A stretch of 64,000 nucleotides of DNA from contig NZ_JACCGK010000001.1 in assembly GCF_013416325.1 (NCBI RefSeq), positions 310,001-374,000 on the forward strand, read 5' to 3'. Below, in pieces: positions 35,785-44,799 of this stretch. The position numbers were made by a program, and so were the translations under genes. The stretch comes from Vreelandella sedimenti. GTDB taxonomy: Bacteria; Pseudomonadota; Gammaproteobacteria; Pseudomonadales; Halomonadaceae. The notes beneath the pieces were generated by a model. The model searched no databases, was not told where the DNA came from, and saw only the letters and a program-made list of their open reading frames with translations. Position 1 is the first letter of the stretch; each line of letters begins with the position of its first letter.

Positions 35785-37456
35785 CGGCCAGCTCCGTCGA
35801 TATCACTACCTGATTGCGACCTTGGTGTTTGGCGCGATAGAGCGCTTGGTCGGCGCTTAAACGCATCGACTCGGTAGAAGGTTGTGCGGGGAAGCTGCTA
35901 ATGCCTGCACTAAAGGTACAGCGAAAGCGAACCTCACCGGCGTGAAAGTCGACCAGAGCAAAATCCTCGCGCAGGCTATCGATTAATGTGACGGCTTTCT
36001 CGGCATTAATGCCCTTTAGCAGCACAACAAACTCTTCTCCGCCGTAGCGGCCGATAATATCGGAAAGACGCAGGCGACTCTGTAATAGTCTTGCCAGGGT
36101 GATAATTACCTGGTCACCCGCCAAATGACCGTGGGTGTCGTTGACCTGCTTGAAGTGATCAATATCGATCATCGCCATGGCGTGCTGGCTATTATCACGG
36201 TGAGCCTGAGCGAGGTTTTTATTGATCAGTTCGGTGGTGGTGCTGTGGTTATACAGCCCGGTCATGCTGTCGCGGGTCATTAATGAGCGCAGCAGGCGCA
36301 GGCGTTCGGCGCGCAGCCGCACGGCAGAAACCAGCTCTTCGGGCTGAACGGGTTTGGTGAGAAAGGCTTCAACCCCCGCAGACATAGCGGATATTTGCTT
36401 TTGGCTGTCGGTTTCACTGGAGAGATAGATAATCGGTAGGCCCAGGTGTTCCGGCTGCTGGCGAATAATCGATGCCAGCTCTTCCCCAGAACACACCGGC
36501 ATATACACATCGACCAGCAGTAAATCGGGGCTAAAGCGCTCCATTACCGTGAGCGCATCGGCGGGATGGTGAACCTGGTGAGCCAGCATACCGCCCTCTT
36601 CAAGCAACAGAGCGTGGTAAGCGGCTGCTTCGGGCTCATCATCCACCACCAGCACTTTCAGTGGCTCTTCCGCTGCCGGAGCGGTCAGTTCATCCACTGC
36701 CAGCATCAGATCCAGCGGTTTTACCGGTTTGGTAAAGTAGCCGCTGCAGCCTGCACGAACGGCACTCAGGCGTGAATGAAAGTCGCTATGGGCCGACAAA
36801 ACGATGGCGGGGAGCGGTTGGCCTGTCAGTTTGTTTAAGCTGGTCAGGGTTTCAGTGCCTGCCGTCTGGCCTTGGGGGAACTGCACGTCCATGATGACCG
36901 CGTCCGGGCGACGAGTGAGCACGGCGTTAAAGAATGTGTCTGTATCGATAAACTGAGCGACTTCGTGACCAAAGCAGCGTAGGTGATGGATTAATTGATC
37001 GACCTGCTCGGGCTCATCGTCGCACAGATAAATTAACCGCTGGCGCTTATTGCGCAGAGGTTCAACCTGACTGGTAAGCTCGAAGCTGTTTACGGCCGCC
37101 AGCGCTTGCTGTTGACCGTGGTGGGAACGCAGGTGCTGTTGTTCGTGACCCATCTGGAGAAGCAGTTGACTGATAAACGTGTCGATATCGGCGCGGGCGG
37201 GGGAGGTAGTGAGCGCCTCTTCCGCCTGATCCGCCAGCAGGGCAAGCCGCTCAAATCCCAGTGACCTCCCGGTTCCTTTCAAACTATGAAAGAAACGGTG
37301 CAGCTCTGGCGCGAGTCGCGACTGTTCTTCGCTCGTCGTGCGACTCAGCTGCCACAGCTTGGCGGTTTGCGCTAAGCGGGACGGAAGCTGCTCAATAAAA
37401 CGCTCACGCAGCTGGTTTAGCTTATCGTGCAGCGAAGGGGCGGGCTTAGACATCAA
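35774..37456 (-). CDS. Hpt-REC-REC-GGDEF diguanylate cyclase response regulator
   Basis: Output protein of 560 residues. The Hpt domain has phospho-accepting His57 (HSLKGTG). REC1 (about 140-255) has the CDDEP acidic pair, MDVQFP acceptor Asp, LSAH and TKPV. REC2 (about 265-380) has VDDEP, VDVYMP, LSSE and TKPV. The C-terminal GGDEF domain has an intact RYGGEEF site and an RLSD inhibition site 5 residues before it. All residues for phosphorelay and c-di-GMP synthesis are present. By position it is the analogue of WspR, but with an added Hpt and second receiver, which implies integration of more than one phosphoryl input. Confidence 0.93.
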   Translation of the reverse strand: MMSKPAPSLHDKLNQLRERFIEQLPSRLAQTAKLWQLSRTTSEEQSRLAPELHRFFHSLKGTGRSLGFERLALLADQAEEALTTSPARADIDTFISQLLLQMGHEQQHLRSHHGQQQALAAVNSFELTSQVEPLRNKRQRLIYLCDDEPEQVDQLIHHLRCFGHEVAQFIDTDTFFNAVLTRRPDAVIMDVQFPQGQTAGTETLTSLNKLTGQPLPAIVLSAHSDFHSRLSAVRAGCSGYFTKPVKPLDLMLAVDELTAPAAEEPLKVLVVDDEPEAAAYHALLLEEGGMLAHQVHHPADALTVMERFSPDLLLVDVYMPVCSGEELASIIRQQPEHLGLPIIYLSSETDSQKQISAMSAGVEAFLTKPVQPEELVSAVRLRAERLRLLRSLMTRDSMTGLYNHSTTTELINKNLAQAHRDNSQHAMAMIDIDHFKQVNDTHGHLAGDQVIITLARLLQSRLRLSDIIGRYGGEEFVVLLKGINAEKAVTLIDSLREDFALVDFHAGEVRFRCTFSAGISSFPAQPSTESMRLSADQALYRAKHQGRNQVVISTELADDR

Positions 37457-37522
37457 ACTACCTACGTAAGTGAACGAAAGCGGCGATCCATTCCATCAGT
37501 TATCCATTCCCTCTAGCAGTGG

Positions 37523-37879
37523 TTACCCATCCAGCGCCTGTTTTACGGCGGCTTCCAGGTTGGATGCCAGCTCGGCATCTTTACGCAAACAGGCATGCAG
37601 GCCTGGTGTTTGCTGAAGCGTTGTGTCCGGAGTGTCTCCGGTGAGTAAAATAAACGGTAGGTGATTAGCCTGCTCGCGCAGCATCGCCAGCAGTGCTACC
37701 CCACTGATGAGGGGCATGTGCATATCGCTGACAATCAGCTTGATATCGCTGCGATTATCTAGCTGCTCGACGGCTTCCATCGCGTCAATGGCCAGCAGCG
37801 TCTCATGGCCCTGATGCTCAAGCAGTGCCGCCGTCATTTCCCCGGCAAGCGGATCGTCGTCTACGACCAGGATAGGCAT
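37523..37879 (-). CDS. CheY-like single-domain response regulator
   Basis: Receiver domain only, 118 residues. The acidic pocket is Asp7-Asp8-Asp9, the phosphorylation site Asp52 (VSDMHMP), with LLTGD providing the Thr and LRKD the Lys. It lies between the CheA hybrid and the Hpt-REC-REC-GGDEF gene. It could act as a phosphate sink or a shuttle to the Hpt domain. There is no evidence in the window for a flagellar motor target (no flagellar genes). Confidence 0.9.
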   Translation of the reverse strand: MPILVVDDDPLAGEMTAALLEHQGHETLLAIDAMEAVEQLDNRSDIKLIVSDMHMPLISGVALLAMLREQANHLPFILLTGDTPDTTLQQTPGLHACLRKDAELASNLEAAVKQALDG

Positions 37880-37895
37880 TCCATGACCTCATGGT

Positions 37896-37940
37896 AGTTG
37901 TGTCTTTAATGGCTATGTCATTAACAGTCGTGTCAGTATC
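37896..37940. repeat. Three degenerate 15-nt units between cheA and cheY-like genes
   Basis: Units at 37896, 37911 and 37926 share TGTC at exactly 15-nt intervals and match at 9-10 of 15 positions. The gap between the two genes is only 69 nt. Weak, may be chance or old slippage. Confidence 0.35.
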
Positions 37941-37948
37941 ACTCGTGA

Positions 37949-40075
37949 TTAACCCAGTAGGGCCTGGAGCGTCTCAACTAAATTATTTTGGTCAAAGCTA
38001 CCTTTGACGATATAAGCGTCAGCACCGACCTCAATACCGCGTCGCCGATCAGCCTCCTTTTCCCGCGAGGTGATAATAATAATTGGCCGATAACGATAAA
38101 CCTCATTTTCGCGCAGTCGGGCAGTCAGCGCAAAGCCATCCATTACCGGCATTTCAACATCGGTAAGGACGGCATCAAACGGCTCTGCCAGTGCTTTGGC
38201 TAAACCGTCGCGGCCATTTTCGGCCAGGGTGACGTGGTAGCCCCAAGCTTCGAGTACATCTTTCTCTATTTCGCGGGTATTCAGTGAGTCGTCGACCACC
38301 AAAATGCGTTTCGCGAGAGCGGAGGATACACGCTCTTCGTTAGCACGTTGGGCACCGTGTCGGGTGGCTGCCAGTAAAGCGGGTACCTGAAGTAGGCTTA
38401 CCAGCGCATTGCGCCCCATGGAAACCATGCCCGAGACCAGCGGTAAATAACGAAGATGTACGGGCAGTGGCTTGATGATCATATCGCGTTCATCAATCAG
38501 TGAGTCAATAATCAGAGCAAGCTTCTGGTGCCGTTGGTGGACGACCAGCAGTAGGGTGGTATCAGTACCGGACGCCGTCTCAGGTAGCTCAAGCAGTTGG
38601 GCTAGCGATACCACCGGCACAAATTCATTGCGTAAAATCAGCGTGCGCTGACCCGCAGCATCAATAAATGATTGTGATGAGCACTCGACCAACTCTGATA
38701 CGTAAGGTGCCGTTACCCCTAGGTTGATGCCGCCGACGCTGACCAGTAGTACCCGCATCATCGCCAACGAGAGTGGCAGGCGCAGAGTAAAGCGGGTGCC
38801 GCTACCGCGTTCGCTGGCAAGCTGCAGGTCGCCGTTAAGCTCATCCACCACGGTGCGCTTGACCACATCCATGCCCACACCGCGGCCAGAAAAGTCGGTA
38901 ATCATGCTCTTGGTAGAGAAGCCCGGCAGGAATATAAGCTCTAGCGTTTCCTGTTCGCTCAGCGCATGGAGCTGCTCTTCGCTCACCAACTGTTTGGCGA
39001 GCGCTTTTTGACGCACCGCTTCAAGCGAAATACCCGCGCCGTCGTCACGCATCTCTACCACCACCCAGCCAGCATCCTGCCAGGCTTCGATAATCAACTG
39101 CCCACGGGGAGGTTTACCCGCTGCCTGGCGCTCGGCAGGCAGCTCTAAGCCGTGATCCAAGGCATTGCGCAGCAGGTGAATAAGCGGATCCGATAGGCGA
39201 TCAATCATCTGGCGATCAAGTTCGATTTCGCTGCCTCGCACCCGGCAGTCGACCTGTTTGCCGAGTGACTGGGCCAGTTCTCGGGACATATGCGCGAGTG
39301 GATCAAACACCACGCTTAGCGGCAGCATGCGCATTTGCAGTGCGCGGTCGTGTAGGTCGCTCATCAGCGAATCGTGGCTTAACACGCTATCTTTCAGCTC
39401 ACGGTGAAAGGCGTGAAAAGGTCCCTGCTGTTCGACAGGAAGCGTGATGCTTAGCTCACGGGCTTGGTTAACCAGGGTATGTAAATGATGGTGGCCGGAA
39501 AGCACTTCGCCCATCAAACGAATAACATCATCCAGTCGATCCAGGCGAACCCGCACCGTATCGCTGAGCCGCAGCTCGCTCTCCGTCACCAGCGCAGCGG
39601 AGGAAGGCGGTGTTGAGAAGGACGGTAGCGCAGGCACAGAGGACGGCGCCGCCTCTGCGGGAATGGGTGGGATTGGGGCCTGCCCGAGGGCAGCCGCTTC
39701 CAGGGCGCTACATAGCACCTCATCAGCCGTAGGTAGGTCGTCACCTGTCGCTCCTTCGGCGAGTCGACTGACTAAGTCAGAAAGACCGTCCACTGCCTGG
39801 CTGAGCAAGCTGGTCACCGTCGGCGTTGCGGTTAGGGTGTTGTCGCGCAGAGCGCTGAGCAGCTCTTCAGTGCTATGTGCCAGCGCGGTGATCGGTACCA
39901 GTTTAAGCATTCGCGACGAGCCTTTCAGCGTATGCGCTGCGCGGAACAGCTCGTTGATCTGTTCGCGATCAGCATGGCCTTGCTCCAGTGCGCTAATTCC
40001 TTCTCGCAAGCGGGGCAGGTGGTCGGCTGCCTCTTCCACAAAGCGTTGTATAAAGCGGCGAATATCCAGCGCCAT
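37949..40075 (-). CDS. cheA: CheA-type hybrid histidine kinase with C-terminal receiver
   Basis: Kinase of the chemosensory system, 708 residues: Hpt domain with His48 (AAHTLKGSSRM), Pro/Ala-rich linker without a clear P2 domain (about 125-170), dimerisation and HATPase domains (LIHLLRNALDHGLE, DDGAGISLEAV, GFSTKSMITDFSGRGVGMDV), a CheW-like regulatory domain, and a C-terminal receiver (VVDDSLNTREIE; VLTDVEMPVMDG; VKGSFD). This layout is that of WspE and related alternative kinases, rather than flagellar CheA. It follows cheR by 2 nt. Confidence 0.95.
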   Translation of the reverse strand: MALDIRRFIQRFVEEAADHLPRLREGISALEQGHADREQINELFRAAHTLKGSSRMLKLVPITALAHSTEELLSALRDNTLTATPTVTSLLSQAVDGLSDLVSRLAEGATGDDLPTADEVLCSALEAAALGQAPIPPIPAEAAPSSVPALPSFSTPPSSAALVTESELRLSDTVRVRLDRLDDVIRLMGEVLSGHHHLHTLVNQARELSITLPVEQQGPFHAFHRELKDSVLSHDSLMSDLHDRALQMRMLPLSVVFDPLAHMSRELAQSLGKQVDCRVRGSEIELDRQMIDRLSDPLIHLLRNALDHGLELPAERQAAGKPPRGQLIIEAWQDAGWVVVEMRDDGAGISLEAVRQKALAKQLVSEEQLHALSEQETLELIFLPGFSTKSMITDFSGRGVGMDVVKRTVVDELNGDLQLASERGSGTRFTLRLPLSLAMMRVLLVSVGGINLGVTAPYVSELVECSSQSFIDAAGQRTLILRNEFVPVVSLAQLLELPETASGTDTTLLLVVHQRHQKLALIIDSLIDERDMIIKPLPVHLRYLPLVSGMVSMGRNALVSLLQVPALLAATRHGAQRANEERVSSALAKRILVVDDSLNTREIEKDVLEAWGYHVTLAENGRDGLAKALAEPFDAVLTDVEMPVMDGFALTARLRENEVYRYRPIIIITSREKEADRRRGIEVGADAYIVKGSFDQNNLVETLQALLG

Positions 40076-40077
40076 AA

Positions 40078-41520
40078 TTAACCCACTCCCTGGGGGGTAC
40101 TGGTTGATGCCAGTGTTAGGTTCACCGCGTCTAAATAACGTTCGGCTAGAAAGCGCGCATCGCCTGGTGGTAGTGGTGGGGTGATGGTGTCTAGCCCTCC
40201 ATCAGAGGTGGGCGCGGTGGTTAGCAAACGAACCACCACGGCATAGCGCTGCTTGCGCTGTAATGGCTTGTCGGTCAGTTCGCCTTGGCGATAAAGTTCA
40301 GCTAAGTAGAAATGGGCCGGCCAACACTCCGGGGCGACGTAAATAGCCCGCTTGAAATGGTCGTAGGCGAGCTGGGGCTGCTGCTGCCAGCGGGCAACCA
40401 ACCCAGCCAGCACCAGCGCATCGATCGACCACGGCTGTTGCTCAAGCAGCATCTCAAGCAGCGTCGCGGCGTCGTCAAACGCATTTTGGTTGAGCAACCG
40501 ATGGGCGGTGTGTAGTTGGTGGCTAATGCTGTCCGTCGGCTCCTTTTCCGTTGCATGTTGACGTGGCACCTGGGGCGCCACATCAGCGCAGCTGTCTAAC
40601 GCTAGCTGTTTATTTGTGCTCTCAGCAACGCTAATACTGTCTTCAGTAATGCTGTCGTCAGCCATGTTGTCCATCGTAAGTAATGAGGGCTGAAGGGGAG
40701 TCACTGGCACTATCGCGGGTTGCTCTGCATGGCGAAAGTAAAAGACGCCCTGAGCTTCGGTCAATTCAAACACGCCAAGATCGTTACCCAGGGTTTCGGT
40801 GACGCCGCAGACTAAAATGCCATTGGGAGCCAGCAACTGGCTAAGCTGCTGATGAATGTGGCGCCGTGTCTGCTGATCAAAGTAGATTGAGACATTGCGA
40901 AACAGAATTACATTAAAGGGGCCGCCGGGGCTGTCTACGTTGGCGTTTAACAGGTTAAACGGGCGAAAGGTTACCCATCGGCGCAGCGATTCGTGAAGCT
41001 TGTAGCGGCCCTGGTGGGGGCTGAAGTAACGCTTTTTGAAGGCGGGGGATAGGGCGCGAAACGCCATGCCGCCATAAACCGCCTGGCGTGCCTTGGCGAG
41101 GACTTGGTGATCCAGGTCGCCGCCGGTAAGAGTAAACAGTGCGTTGGCACGCTCGCCAAAGCGCTCAAACAGCATCATCGCTACGCTATAGGGCTCTTCA
41201 CCGGAAGAACAGCCCGCGCTGAAGATAGAGAGCGGCGGCTGCTCTGTCGTTAGGCGTTGCGGTAAATAGGTGTTGACCAGCCAGTCCAGGGCGTCAGGCT
41301 CGCGAAAAAAATAGGTTTCGTTGACCGTTAACTGGCTGACAAATTGATCGAATAGCGCCGGGTCGCGGCTTAATTGTCTGAGGAGCTGGGTGGTGTCGGT
41401 TAGCCCCGTGGAGGCCTGTAAGCTGGCTACTGCTCGGAATAGCCGGGCTTCGGCCAAGCCCTCTAAGTGTAACCCGCAGCGCTGATGCACCAGGGCTTTG
41501 AAGGGAGCAAACGCACTCAT
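40078..41520 (-). CDS. cheR: CheR methyltransferase with C-terminal TPR-like region
   Basis: SAM-dependent methyltransferase for receptor glutamates, 480 residues. CheR core (about 1-270): VNETYFFREPDALDWL, SAGCSSGEEPYSVAMMLFE (SAM site), FRNVSIYFD and LLAPNGILVCGVTETLG. An approximately 60-residue acidic linker follows. Then come helix repeats resembling TPRs (about 330-450: HTAHRLLNQNAFDDAATLLEMLL, DALVLAGLVARWQQQPQLAYDHFKRAIYVAP). The added TPR region is the hallmark of WspC-type CheR proteins. It overlaps cheB by 4 nt. Confidence 0.93.
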   Translation of the reverse strand: MSAFAPFKALVHQRCGLHLEGLAEARLFRAVASLQASTGLTDTTQLLRQLSRDPALFDQFVSQLTVNETYFFREPDALDWLVNTYLPQRLTTEQPPLSIFSAGCSSGEEPYSVAMMLFERFGERANALFTLTGGDLDHQVLAKARQAVYGGMAFRALSPAFKKRYFSPHQGRYKLHESLRRWVTFRPFNLLNANVDSPGGPFNVILFRNVSIYFDQQTRRHIHQQLSQLLAPNGILVCGVTETLGNDLGVFELTEAQGVFYFRHAEQPAIVPVTPLQPSLLTMDNMADDSITEDSISVAESTNKQLALDSCADVAPQVPRQHATEKEPTDSISHQLHTAHRLLNQNAFDDAATLLEMLLEQQPWSIDALVLAGLVARWQQQPQLAYDHFKRAIYVAPECWPAHFYLAELYRQGELTDKPLQRKQRYAVVVRLLTTAPTSDGGLDTITPPLPPGDARFLAERYLDAVNLTLASTSTPQGVG

Positions 41521-42584
41521 GCCAAAGGCTCCGGTCGGCTATCCATGCAGCCGCGGATATCGCGTAGCAGCCGATCCGGAAGGCTATCGAGCGGTAATTC
41601 ATACTGTATGACACCCGCTTTGACGGCTTCTTGGTTCATGCCATAAATCACCGAGCTGGCTTCATCTTGTGCGAAAGTGGTTCCGCCTGCGCGATGTATT
41701 GCCCGCATGCCATTCACTCCATCGCGGCCCATGCCGGTCAAAATAATGCCAATCGCATCACTGCCGTAGACCTCCGCGACACTTTCCAGCAGCACATCGC
41801 AACAGGGATGGTACAGGGAGCATTCAGGACTGGGTTGAAGCTGGAAACGGTGGCGGGAGGATACGCATAAGTCACGCTCGGAAGGTGATAGGTAAATATG
41901 CCCAGGGCGTAGCCGTTCGCCCTCTTGGCCCACGCTAACCGGCATAGTGCAAAGGGATGCCAGCCATTGCGCCATGCCATCAATAAATCCATGACTGATG
42001 TGCTGGGCGATCACAATGGGGGCTGGAAACCCGCTGGGTAGCCTCCGCAGTACCCGCACCAAGGCTTGCGGGCCACCGGTTGAGCAGGCGATCGCGACCA
42101 CGTGCTGGAAGTTACGCGGCACCCCCCGTGGCGTTACAGCAAACGTCGGTATTGGAGGAGTGAGGGTAGGTGCTAAGCCGCGTCGACGTAGACGGGTGAT
42201 GACCGCCACGCCGGAAAGCAGGCGTACACGCTCCAGCAAGCGTTTGGCATCGACTCCTTCCAGAGTGGGTTTAGGCATGACTTCCAACGCGCCTACCTCA
42301 AGGGCTTGATAAGCCGTTTGCGCATCGGAGCGGTCGCTGACTACCAGAATGGGCACCCCTTTGCTGTACATGATCTCTTCGATAGCGGATAAGCCGTCCA
42401 TCACCGGCATGTTGAGATCCATGGTGATCAGCTGCGGCGCAAGGCGCTTGGCCAGTTCCACCGCTTCGCGGCCATTAGTGGCTTCCCCCACGATCTCAAT
42501 ATCATCGTCCCGGCTGAGGATATCGCGTAGCACGTCGCGGGCTACTTGGCTATCGTCGGCAATGACTACCCGAATTACACTCAT
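41517..42584 (-). CDS. cheB: CheB protein-glutamate methylesterase
   Basis: Receptor demethylase controlled by phosphorylation, 355 residues. The N-terminal receiver has Asp10-Asp11 and acceptor Asp56 (TMDLNMPVMDG). The C-terminal esterase has the Ser-His-Asp triad in AIACSTGGPQAL, IAQHISHGFIDGMAQWL and LTGMGRDGVNGM. Normal length. It lies 12 nt after the MCP gene and overlaps cheR by 4 nt, placing both adaptation enzymes directly behind the receptor. WspF is the corresponding protein in Wsp systems. Confidence 0.95.
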   Translation of the reverse strand: MSVIRVVIADDSQVARDVLRDILSRDDDIEIVGEATNGREAVELAKRLAPQLITMDLNMPVMDGLSAIEEIMYSKGVPILVVSDRSDAQTAYQALEVGALEVMPKPTLEGVDAKRLLERVRLLSGVAVITRLRRRGLAPTLTPPIPTFAVTPRGVPRNFQHVVAIACSTGGPQALVRVLRRLPSGFPAPIVIAQHISHGFIDGMAQWLASLCTMPVSVGQEGERLRPGHIYLSPSERDLCVSSRHRFQLQPSPECSLYHPCCDVLLESVAEVYGSDAIGIILTGMGRDGVNGMRAIHRAGGTTFAQDEASSVIYGMNQEAVKAGVIQYELPLDSLPDRLLRDIRGCMDSRPEPLA

Positions 42585-42596
42585 CCGGTATCCTTA

Positions 42597-44639
42597 TCAG
42601 CGATCTTTATTTGTTAGGGTGAACTCCTGCACCAGCGCGTTAAGCTCAGCCGACATATGGATCATGTCCTGGCTAATATCGGTGATACTGCGCACTGAGT
42701 GTGCGTTGCGAGAACTGGCCGTATCGATATCGCGTAGCGCCATCACCACCTGGCTGCTGGCGGTTTTTTGCTGCTGTGTGGAGAGCGATATCTGCTGGGC
42801 CGCGCTGCTGGTTTGACTTGCCGCCTTGAGCAGCGCCTCCAGATCCTGGGCGGTACTCATGCTTGCCTCAACGCCCTGCTCGATTGAGGAGGCACCTTTT
42901 TCAGAGGCCACTACTAAGCGATTAATCGCTGTTTGAATATCATCGGTATGCGCTTCAATCTCTTGAGTCGAGTCGGTCACGCTGTCAGCCAAGCGGCGTA
43001 TCTCGCTGGCGACAACCGAAAAACGGCGGCCCGATTCCCCTGCGCTTGAAGCTTCCAAGGCGGCATTAAAAGCAATCAGCTTGGTTTGAGCGGCCAGGGT
43101 GTTGATCAGCTCCATAACCTTGTTGATCTGTTTGGATTTCGCCCCCAGCGTCATGATCTCTGTCAGGCTCTGCTCGCTGTCGCTACGGATATCCTGCATT
43201 TTTGACTGTAGCAGTTGCATGGCCGAACTGCCTTTTCGGCTGCGCTCCAGTGTCTGATTGGCAACGTCGACCACTGATTGGGAGTGGTCGGCGATTTGGG
43301 TTGATGAGGTAGAGAGCTCCTCCATGGTGGAAGTGATTTCCGCTACCGAAGAGGCCATCTCCTCAACCGCTGCGGCCATGGTTTGGCTTGCTTCATGATC
43401 GATATCGCTACCGTGCACACCGGAAAGCCCGGCGGTTTTCGCCAGCCGGTCTGCAACTTGCGTTAGTGCCTGAGCGTTTTTGGCCACTGCCGCAATAGCG
43501 CGGGAGAGGCGCTCAAGGAGCTCGTTGGTTTGATTGGCTAAGTCGCCAAGCTCGGCTTTGTCATCGGTGCTGACCCGCCGTGAAAGATCCAGGCTGTGGG
43601 TGATGTCCTTGAGCTGGCGCTGGAAATTAATCAGCGGGCGGATGAGGCTGCCAGTCAGCGGGTAGAGTACCAGCAACCCAACGAGCAGAATGAGTAGCCC
43701 TATACCGCTGGACTCCAGGAAGCGCTCGCGGGTGGATGCCAGGTACGCCTCTTTATCGACTTCCACCATCAGGTAGCGCTGCAGCTCAGGGAGCCAGATC
43801 GTGCTGACCAACATTTCTTGGCCGTCACGCGTCGTTTCATGCACCTGTAGCTGCTCGTTTTGCAGCAAACGCTGCGACGCTTGCTCTGGTAAGGCCTCGG
43901 TGGCTGTTGCGACAGTAGGAACTGATTCATCACTACGATTGGCTTCACCGCTGCGAACAAGCAGCTCACCCTCGGCGCTGAGCAGCGAGGCATGTCCGCT
44001 ACCGCCTAAGCGAAAGTCATCAACCAAACTGGCCATTTGGGAGAGATCGAGTCCCGCACCGGCCACGACCAGCGGTCGACCGTTGGCGGCATTTACCGCG
44101 CTGCGATAATTGACGTACACAAAGGCATCGTCGGGTGAAAAAGTGTCGCTATCTAAATTTAGCTCGTAAGCGTTGTCGCTGTCAGTAAAGTGGTAGTACC
44201 AGTCATCTTCGCTGCCGGGGGGCTGGATAATGCGCTGCAGAAATTCACCGTTGCGCAGCTGAAAATAGTAGCCCCGGCCCTGGTGTTGAGCGGCGATAAA
44301 AAGTAGCTCGGTGTCTAACTGCTCCATAAGGCGGGCTAGATACGCCGTAATATCGTTTTGTCGCTCTTCCGGTAGGCCTTCGCGAACCCACTGCTCAATA
44401 AAGTAGCTATTGGCCAAGCTTTCGGAGATAGCAAGATCCTGGCTAAGGCTGAGGTTTATATGCGCTGCCAGCCCTTTGATCTGTGCCGGTAGCTCTTGAT
44501 TAAGCAGGTTATCCAGCCGCGCTTGGCTGTGTGAACGCGCTTGAAGATAGAGCGCCAAAAGCATCGCGAGTGCTAAGACTGTCCCAAAAGAGAGAAATAG
44601 ACGAAGCCGTAGAGGTAGGGATTTCCAGCGCGCCATCAT
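42597..44639 (-). CDS. Methyl-accepting chemotaxis protein with CACHE sensor
   Basis: Receptor of 680 residues that starts the chemosensory operon. TM1 near residues 15-32, a large periplasmic double-CACHE-like sensor (about 40-300, with WYYHFTDSDNAYELNLDSDT and VNYRSAVNAANGRPLVVAGA), TM2 (about 310-335), HAMP, then the coiled-coil signalling domain with the hairpin tip INTLAAQTKLIAFNAALEAS. CACHE sensors bind small molecules such as amino or organic acids; the ligand is unknown. The tandem ATG at 44639/44636 was taken as start, since the longer frame begins with TTG at 44687. Soluble-ligand sensing differs from the surface-sensing 4-helix WspA. Confidence 0.92.
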   Translation of the reverse strand: MMARWKSLPLRLRLFLSFGTVLALAMLLALYLQARSHSQARLDNLLNQELPAQIKGLAAHINLSLSQDLAISESLANSYFIEQWVREGLPEERQNDITAYLARLMEQLDTELLFIAAQHQGRGYYFQLRNGEFLQRIIQPPGSEDDWYYHFTDSDNAYELNLDSDTFSPDDAFVYVNYRSAVNAANGRPLVVAGAGLDLSQMASLVDDFRLGGSGHASLLSAEGELLVRSGEANRSDESVPTVATATEALPEQASQRLLQNEQLQVHETTRDGQEMLVSTIWLPELQRYLMVEVDKEAYLASTRERFLESSGIGLLILLVGLLVLYPLTGSLIRPLINFQRQLKDITHSLDLSRRVSTDDKAELGDLANQTNELLERLSRAIAAVAKNAQALTQVADRLAKTAGLSGVHGSDIDHEASQTMAAAVEEMASSVAEITSTMEELSTSSTQIADHSQSVVDVANQTLERSRKGSSAMQLLQSKMQDIRSDSEQSLTEIMTLGAKSKQINKVMELINTLAAQTKLIAFNAALEASSAGESGRRFSVVASEIRRLADSVTDSTQEIEAHTDDIQTAINRLVVASEKGASSIEQGVEASMSTAQDLEALLKAASQTSSAAQQISLSTQQQKTASSQVVMALRDIDTASSRNAHSVRSITDISQDMIHMSAELNALVQEFTLTNKDR

Positions 44640-44703
44640 GTTCGCCGTTGCTCCAAAATAAACGGTGGCCCTAACGGCGCTGCTCAATAGCGCTTAGGGT
44701 TAG

Positions 44704-44731
44704 AAGTAGAGTGATACTTACCACTCTACTT
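44704..44731. promoter_or_regulatory. 10-bp inverted repeat ahead of chemosensory operon
   Basis: Arms AAGTAGAGTG (44704-44713) and CACTCTACTT (44722-44731) are perfect, with an 8-nt loop, 65-92 nt upstream of the MCP start and 69 nt after the stop of the upstream yjfC-like gene. There is no T-tract on the minus side right after it. It may be an operator or a transcript-end hairpin. A short second CCCTAA/TTAGGG pair is close by. Confidence 0.45.
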
Positions 44732-44799
44732 AGGGTAGTGGCAACGATTTCAGCTTTTTTTATGAAGACTGTCTAGTTTGCGTGTTTTGGTACTTGCGC

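Noticed and set aside
44640..44687. Longer MCP start at TTG 44687
   Set aside because: Rare start codon; the tandem ATG at 44639 directly precedes the basic N-terminus and TM1.
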